Below are positions 27,365 to 32,546 of a stretch of 32,546 nucleotides of DNA, one piece after another. The position numbers were made by a program, and so were the translations under genes. Source of the DNA: Chthoniobacterales bacterium (GTDB lineage: Bacteria > Verrucomicrobiota > Verrucomicrobiia > Chthoniobacterales > UBA10450). The DNA lies in NCBI GenBank assembly GCA_013695925.1, contig JACCZO010000029.1, positions 1 to 32,546 of the forward strand, in the 5' to 3' direction. Under the pieces are notes generated by a model. That model made no database searches. It was not told where the DNA came from and saw nothing but the letters and a program-made list of their open reading frames with translations. The stretch's first letter is position 1. Every line of letters starts with the position of its first letter.

Positions 27365-27645
27365 TCGCTCGCGCTCCCGCAGCCGCGCCTACGGAATGCA
27401 GGCAGGAATAAGGCTCTGCCAGCGACGGGAGCAGTCGTGCCGTCGTTCGAATTAAGGGGCCGCCGACCCGGCTGCCGGCGATTCAGAGGTCCCACACAGC
27501 GGCCGCAGCGAGTTTGGCCCCGCCCCATCGCGACAGGAAATGAAATTGACCACTTCTTCGCCGGGATGCGCAGGCGCGACCGCCCGCAACAGAAAATGAG
27601 AACGCTTATTCGTTAGGCTTGAGGCCTGCTGAACTACACTTTTTT

Positions 27646-29718
27646 CTAGCCGCGGCGGGCTAGGTTCGCGATGACCGCAATCAGCTCGCTGGGTTCGACT
27701 GGTTTCGGCACGTGCAACTGGAAACCGGCCCGGAGCGCGCGCGTCCGGTCGGCCACCCGGGCGTAAGCGGTGAGCGCAGCGGCGGGGGTGTTTCCGCCTT
27801 CTTCCGCCGGCAACGCGCGCACCTGGCGGAGGAGATCATAACCATTCTCGTTAGGCATCTCGATGTCGCTCAGGAGCACATCGGGCCGCTCCTTTCGCAC
27901 CGCCGCCAACGCTTCCGCCGCGGTCGCGACGACGGTGACCTTCGCGTGGCAGCGCGTCAGGACGGTCTGCAAGAGCCGCCGCGCATCGGCATCGTCGTCC
28001 ACCGCCACGATCCGCACCCCTTCCAGTTCGGAGCAGAAATCGAAGGGCGCAGTCTCGGGCACGTTAGGATGCGCACCGGAGAGCTCGCTCCGTTGGTGCA
28101 GAATCAGCACCGGCAGATGGACCGAGAAGGTCGCGCCGGTGTCGGGTCCGTCGCTGTAGGCGTGAATCGCACCCCCGTGCAATTCAACCAGGTGCCGGGT
28201 AATCCCAAGCCCGAGGCCGAGCCCGGTATGCGAACGCGTGCTGGTCGTGTCAGCTTGGGTGAAGCGTTCGAAAATGTGGGGCAGAAATTCCTTCGGGATG
28301 CCCATTCCGTTGTCGCTCACGGTCAATTCAACGTGCGAATTTTCCCGCTTTAATCCCACCTGCACCCGGCCGCCTTTGAAGGTGAACTTGACTGCATTGG
28401 AAACCAGATTCCACACGATCTGCTGCAAACGCTCAGCGTCACCCGAGATCGGCCCGGCGCCGGGATCGAGCACGCAATCGAGTTTGATCGATTTCGCCGC
28501 CGCTATCGGCTCGATGACCGCGACCGCGGCGCGCACCACCTCCGGCAGATCGATCGTGCGCAGATCAAGGCGCAATTTCCCGGCGACGATGCGGGAGACA
28601 TCGAGCAGGTCCTCGATCAACTGCGATTGGGCCCGTGCGTTGCGCTCGATGACCACGGCCGCCTCGGAGATTTCGTGCTTCGTGAGGTCGCCCGACTCAA
28701 GAAGGCGTGCCCAGCCGAGGATCGCGTTCAAGGGCGTGCGCAACTCGTGCGAGACGGTCGCGATGAACTCATCCTTGGCGCGGTTAGCCACCTCGGCCGT
28801 TTCACGCGCATTTTCCGCTTCCTGCAAAAGGCGCGCTCGCTCGGAATCGGCCTGGCGCCGTTGCAGGCTGAGCGCGATTGCCTGCGCGACCAGGGCGAGC
28901 GCGCCGAGAGTGGTTTCGGAGAGCTTCGATCGCGAAAACATCGCCAGCACGCCGTAGAGCCGGTCGCCAACGAGGAGCGGGTAGCCGGCAAACGCCACCA
29001 TTTTCTCCTGGCGCGCCCATTCCTGATTGTTCACCCGCGGATCGCCGATCACCTGATTGGTCAGGTGCGGTTTCCGTTCCGAGGCGATCAAGCCGATCTT
29101 GAACTGGCCTAGCGGCACCCGGCCGTGCGGTCCGTCGATGTGGGTGTAAAGGCCCGCGCTCACCTGCAGCTCGAGCATTTGTTCGGCTTCGTTGTATGTC
29201 CAGATGCGGGCGAACGCCGCGTCCGCATGCCGGACGAGCGCCTCGACACAACCGTGCAGGATGTGTTCGCCTGATTTCGCTTCCATCAGAACGACTCCGA
29301 TTTCGGCTTCCAGCCTCGTCAGGCGGACTCGTTCCTCGAACGAAACGGCGCTCTGTTCTTCGTGCGCCAGGCTCTCGGCCAGCTTTTGTCCCCGCCCCTG
29401 CAGCCGGCCGCAGAGGAAACTGACAGTGAGCGATTCCACGAGAAAGCCAGCAAGCCGAATGTAAAAATCGGAATCGACGGGAGCGCCCGCCTTCCACCCG
29501 AAGAAGGAGAGGACCGCAACGCTTAGCCCGGTCGCGCAAATACCGGGACCGAGGCCGCCGAACCAGGCGGCCACCAGGACGGCGCCAAAAAGAAAAACGA
29601 AGGCGAGGTTCGCGCCCACGAGGGCGCCCAACACCAGCTGGAGCAGGATTGCACCCCCCACCACGATGATCGCCAGCGCATAAGCGAATCGGCGTGAGGA
29701 TAAATGGGCGCCAAACAT
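27646..29718 (-). CDS. Hybrid sensor histidine kinase (N-terminal TM, GAF-like, HisKA/HATPase, C-terminal REC)
   Basis: FIATVSHELRTPLNAILGWARLL, DNGMGIPKEFLPHIFERFTQAD, GLGLGITRHLVELHGG, IVAVDDDADARRLLQTVL, DVLLSDIEMPNENGYDLLRQVR. Confidence 0.95.
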   Translation of the reverse strand: MFGAHLSSRRFAYALAIIVVGGAILLQLVLGALVGANLAFVFLFGAVLVAAWFGGLGPGICATGLSVAVLSFFGWKAGAPVDSDFYIRLAGFLVESLTVSFLCGRLQGRGQKLAESLAHEEQSAVSFEERVRLTRLEAEIGVVLMEAKSGEHILHGCVEALVRHADAAFARIWTYNEAEQMLELQVSAGLYTHIDGPHGRVPLGQFKIGLIASERKPHLTNQVIGDPRVNNQEWARQEKMVAFAGYPLLVGDRLYGVLAMFSRSKLSETTLGALALVAQAIALSLQRRQADSERARLLQEAENARETAEVANRAKDEFIATVSHELRTPLNAILGWARLLESGDLTKHEISEAAVVIERNARAQSQLIEDLLDVSRIVAGKLRLDLRTIDLPEVVRAAVAVIEPIAAAKSIKLDCVLDPGAGPISGDAERLQQIVWNLVSNAVKFTFKGGRVQVGLKRENSHVELTVSDNGMGIPKEFLPHIFERFTQADTTSTRSHTGLGLGLGITRHLVELHGGAIHAYSDGPDTGATFSVHLPVLILHQRSELSGAHPNVPETAPFDFCSELEGVRIVAVDDDADARRLLQTVLTRCHAKVTVVATAAEALAAVRKERPDVLLSDIEMPNENGYDLLRQVRALPAEEGGNTPAAALTAYARVADRTRALRAGFQLHVPKPVEPSELIAVIANLARRG

Positions 29719-29820
29719 CGGGCCATGCTAACACAGCCCGCCGGATTGGGAATCGCCGACGCTGCCGCCGGTCCGGGGCATGATGGCTTCATGGCCCTGC
29801 CCGGCGGAGAAAAGGACCGG

Positions 29821-29898
29821 CTAAAAAAGCCCGAGAAGTTTGAGGACGATGATGATAACGACGATGACGCCGATGATGTAAAAGATGCTCCTATTCAT
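29821..29898 (-). CDS. 25-aa hydrophobic peptide MNRSIFYIIGVIVVIIIVLKLLGLF (not in supplied ORF track)
   Basis: Hand translation of the reverse strand, ATG at 29898 to TAG at 29821; single-TM shape resembling small hypothetical membrane proteins annotated in many Gram-negative genomes. No clear Shine-Dalgarno. Confidence 0.6.
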   Translation of the reverse strand: MNRSIFYIIGVIVVIIIVLKLLGLF

Positions 29899-29946
29899 GG
29901 TTGAGTGAGGGATAGAGAGTTCGCCGGCAGAAAGCGAGAACTATTA

Positions 29947-32151
29947 TCAATCTTTCGCGGAGCGGTCGAAGCGAGGCTCGTCCTTGGCCGGGCGATCCAC
30001 TTTCCGCCGCGCTGCCAGCGCACGGAAAATACGCAGCTCCCCGACTTCGAATTTCCCCCCAAGATCGTCGCGCAAGCCGGTCAGATTGCGCTCCCCGGTG
30101 CGTCCGATCACCGCGGCGATTTCTCTCTCCTGGGTCGGCGTGAAGAATTGCTCGCTCGTTAGGGCGGCCCCTCCTTCGATCGCCAGGGCGAGATGACCCA
30201 GGATCGTGCCACGCACAAACCCGCGCCCGCGCGCGATCTGGTCGATCGCTTCACCGGCTTGAAAACGGCGCAAGGTTTCCGCCTCGCTCTCGTTCAGAGA
30301 AACCCGGCGGCCACGCAGTTCGTTAGGCCGATCGAACGATTGGCGCGGATTCTCTTCCAGGTAAGCGCCAATCGCGGTCAGAAACGGCTCCGCGAAATCC
30401 TTCAACTTCTGTTCGCCCACGCCGGGAATACGGCGAAACTCTGCCGGGGTCGTCGGGTAGGAGCGCGCCATCTCGCGCAGGGCCACATCCGAGAAAATGA
30501 CGTAGGCGGGGACGTTGCGCGCGTCGGCCAGGGTGCGGCGGACGTTGCGCAATTTTTCGAAGAGCGCTTCGTCGCATTCAATCGCACCGGCGCGCTGTTT
30601 TACTTTCGACTCCGGCTTTTCGACCTGCTTCGTGAGGGTAATCGGGGTGCGGGAACGGATCGCGTCGCGGCCCGCTTTCGTGACCTGGACGGTGGCGAAT
30701 TTTCCCGGCGCCACCTCGAGCAAACCAAGGCGCAGCAGTTCGCGCCCAATCGCCTGCCAGGCCGCCCGGCTTAATTCCGTCCCGATCCCGTAAGTCGAGA
30801 GTTCGTTATGCCCGCGTTGCCGGATCGGCCCGGTATCGGCGCCGCAGAGCACCTCGACGATGTGGTTGAGGCCGAAGGCAAACCCGCTCTTCTGCTGCAC
30901 CCGCAGGACACAGGAAAGAAACTTCTGCGCCGCCACCGTGCCGTCGAAAGTCTCGGGCGGGTTCAGGCAGTTGTCGCAGCCGTTGCAAGGCTCGTTAGGC
31001 CGTTCCTCCCCGAAATATCGCAAAAGGGTGGTGCGGCGGCATTCGCGCGCCTCCGCGTAATGCACCATCTGGCGCAACTGCTCCCGCGCGATGCGCGCTT
31101 CGCTTTCGCTTTTCTCGTCGATGAAATGGGTCTGCTTGACCACGTCGCCCGCGCTGAAAAGAAGGACGCACTCGCTCGGCAGGCCATCGCGTCCGGCCCG
31201 CCCGGTCTCCTGGTAATAGCTCTCAATATTCTTCGGCAGGTCGTAGTGCACGACGAAGCGGACGTTCGGTTTGTTGATTCCCATTCCGAAAGCGATCGTG
31301 GCGCTCACCACCCGCACGTCATCGCGCAGAAACATTTCCTGATTTTGCGCGCGCTCCTTCGCTTCCAGCCCGGCATGGTAGGGCCGGGCGGGAATGCGAT
31401 CCCCATTCAGTTTCGCCGCCACCGAGTCGGCCGTTTTGCGACTCGCACAATACACGATCCCGCTATCGTTAGGCCGGGTCTGGAGCAGCTCGAGTAGTTG
31501 CTCGTAGGGCGACGCTTTGGGGAGGACTTTGTAGGTCAGGTTGGGACGGTCGAAACTGGCGACATAACAGCGCGGCGCGCGCAGTTGCAGTTGCTCGAGA
31601 ATGTCGCCGCGCACCCGCTCCGTCGCGGTCGCGGTCAGCGCCATGATGGGAACGTCAGGCAGAATCTCGCGCAACCTGGCGAGGGCGCGATATTCCGGCC
31701 GGAAATCGTGGCCCCATTCGCTGATGCAATGGGCTTCATCGATCGCGACCAAAGCGACGTTCCATTCCCGCACCTTCTCGATGAACGACTCAAGCAGGAG
31801 CCGTTCGGGCGCGACATAGAGGAGGCGAAACTCGCCGTTGTAAAGACCGCGCAAGCGGGCTCGTGCTTCCGTTCCGTCGAGGGTGGAATTCAAAAATGTC
31901 GCCGCCACCCCGCTCGCCTGGAGCGCGTCGACCTGGTCTTTCATCAGCGAGATGAGGGGCGAAATGACGATCGTTAGTCCCGGCTGGAGCAGGGCCGGGA
32001 GCTGAAAGCAGAGCGACTTCCCGCCCCCGGTCGGCATGAGGGCAAAGACATCGCGCCCCGCCAGTGCGTCGCGCACGATCTTTTCCTGCAACGGGCGAAA
32101 GGCGTCGTAGCCGAAGTGTTTCTTGAGGGCGGGGTTGAGGTCCACGCCCAC
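29947..32151 (-). CDS. recQ: ATP-dependent DNA helicase RecQ
   Basis: FRPLQEKIVRDALAGRDVFALMPTGGGKSLCFQLPAL, DEAHCISEWGHDFRPEY, GRAGRDGLPSECVLLFS, CNGCDNC, HRDC-like C-terminus. Confidence 0.97.
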   Translation of the reverse strand: MGVDLNPALKKHFGYDAFRPLQEKIVRDALAGRDVFALMPTGGGKSLCFQLPALLQPGLTIVISPLISLMKDQVDALQASGVAATFLNSTLDGTEARARLRGLYNGEFRLLYVAPERLLLESFIEKVREWNVALVAIDEAHCISEWGHDFRPEYRALARLREILPDVPIMALTATATERVRGDILEQLQLRAPRCYVASFDRPNLTYKVLPKASPYEQLLELLQTRPNDSGIVYCASRKTADSVAAKLNGDRIPARPYHAGLEAKERAQNQEMFLRDDVRVVSATIAFGMGINKPNVRFVVHYDLPKNIESYYQETGRAGRDGLPSECVLLFSAGDVVKQTHFIDEKSESEARIAREQLRQMVHYAEARECRRTTLLRYFGEERPNEPCNGCDNCLNPPETFDGTVAAQKFLSCVLRVQQKSGFAFGLNHIVEVLCGADTGPIRQRGHNELSTYGIGTELSRAAWQAIGRELLRLGLLEVAPGKFATVQVTKAGRDAIRSRTPITLTKQVEKPESKVKQRAGAIECDEALFEKLRNVRRTLADARNVPAYVIFSDVALREMARSYPTTPAEFRRIPGVGEQKLKDFAEPFLTAIGAYLEENPRQSFDRPNELRGRRVSLNESEAETLRRFQAGEAIDQIARGRGFVRGTILGHLALAIEGGAALTSEQFFTPTQEREIAAVIGRTGERNLTGLRDDLGGKFEVGELRIFRALAARRKVDRPAKDEPRFDRSAKD

Positions 32152-32190
32152 AGTTATGACTTCGACCGCCGCCGGGGCAAGAGCAGATCG

Positions 32191-32546
32191 CTAATCAAGG
32201 GTCTGGCGATAGCGTTTCACCCCGATGGTGAGGGCGACGAGAGCGAAGAGCGCGATCCACCCGAGTTGGAGCGAGATCTCGCTGAGGGTGTTTCCTTTCA
32301 ACAAAATCCCGCGCACGATGCGCAGGAAATGGGTCAGCGGGAAAACTTCTCCGATAATCTGCGCCCAGTGCGGCATCCCCCGGAAAGGGAACATGAAGCC
32401 GGAGAGCAAAATCGAGGGAAGGAAGACGAAGAAGGTCATCTGCATCGCCTGGAGCTGGTTCTTTGCGATCGTCGAAAAGGTAATGCCGAGGGCGAGATTG
32501 GCCGCGATGAAGACGAGTGCGACGACGAGCAAAAGCAGGATGCTCC
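32191..32546 (-). CDS. ABC-2 type transporter permease, truncated by window edge
   Basis: LGITFSTIAKNQLQAMQMTFFVFLPSILLSGFMFPFRGMPHWAQIIGEVFPLTHFLRIVRGILLKG; reverse frame runs off the window end. Confidence 0.9.
   Translation of the reverse strand, partial: SILLLLVVALVFIAANLALGITFSTIAKNQLQAMQMTFFVFLPSILLSGFMFPFRGMPHWAQIIGEVFPLTHFLRIVRGILLKGNTLSEISLQLGWIALFALVALTIGVKRYRQTLD

Noticed and set aside
27365-27645. Possible ncRNA or tRNA in the gap downstream of the hybrid kinase
   Set aside because: No tRNA arm pattern or convincing conserved structure could be identified by eye.
28802-29734. 310-aa minus-strand ORF overlapping the hybrid kinase
   Set aside because: Alternate frame of the kinase N-terminus; Arg/Pro-rich, no domain.
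29704-29904. Plus-strand ORF with DDDDNDDDADD tail
   Set aside because: Antisense of the 25-aa membrane micro-ORF; acidic run is the complement of Ile/Val codons.

Overview
The window is a GC-rich bacterial chromosomal segment. Gene content and repeat style suggest Verrucomicrobiota or a relative; this is inference only. It carries: a 5'-truncated uvrA; lgt; a Tol/Exb-type cluster (exbB/tolQ, exbD/tolR, TonB/TolA-like, tolB); an ATP-dependent DNA ligase with an uncharacterised partner; a PAS histidine kinase and NtrC-type sigma54 activator separated by a four-helix-bundle gene; a GT39-like glycosyltransferase; glmM; scpB; lemA; two TPM-domain genes; rpoA-rplQ; a small membrane protein with a putative sigma54 promoter; a YfcE-like phosphoesterase; a DEAD-box helicase; alpha-E and circularly permuted ATP-grasp proteins; a methyltransferase; DUF2254 and DUF421 proteins; a hybrid histidine kinase; an unlisted 25-aa membrane ORF; recQ; and a partial ABC-2 permease. 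The genes are mostly ordinary housekeeping genes. The unusual signals lie in the DNA between and inside them. (1) The 8-mer CGTTAGGC/GCCTAACG occurs about 24 times exactly by hand count, where about 1 is expected, on both strands, in different reading frames and between genes. This resembles a DNA uptake sequence or another genome-organising motif. (2) A ~135-148 bp cloverleaf-like palindromic element occurs twice with compensatory stem changes; one copy is inserted in-frame as exactly 45 codons of uvrA. (3) Several families of hairpins with short tandem repeat arms (GGATGAA, CAGGAAAG, AAATCCG, GAGCAG/C) sit at gene ends. One pair of arms flanks the four-helix-bundle gene inside a two-component operon, and the same family occurs as a gene-less hairpin just before rpoA. 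No rRNA, tRNA, CRISPR array or classical transposase was seen.
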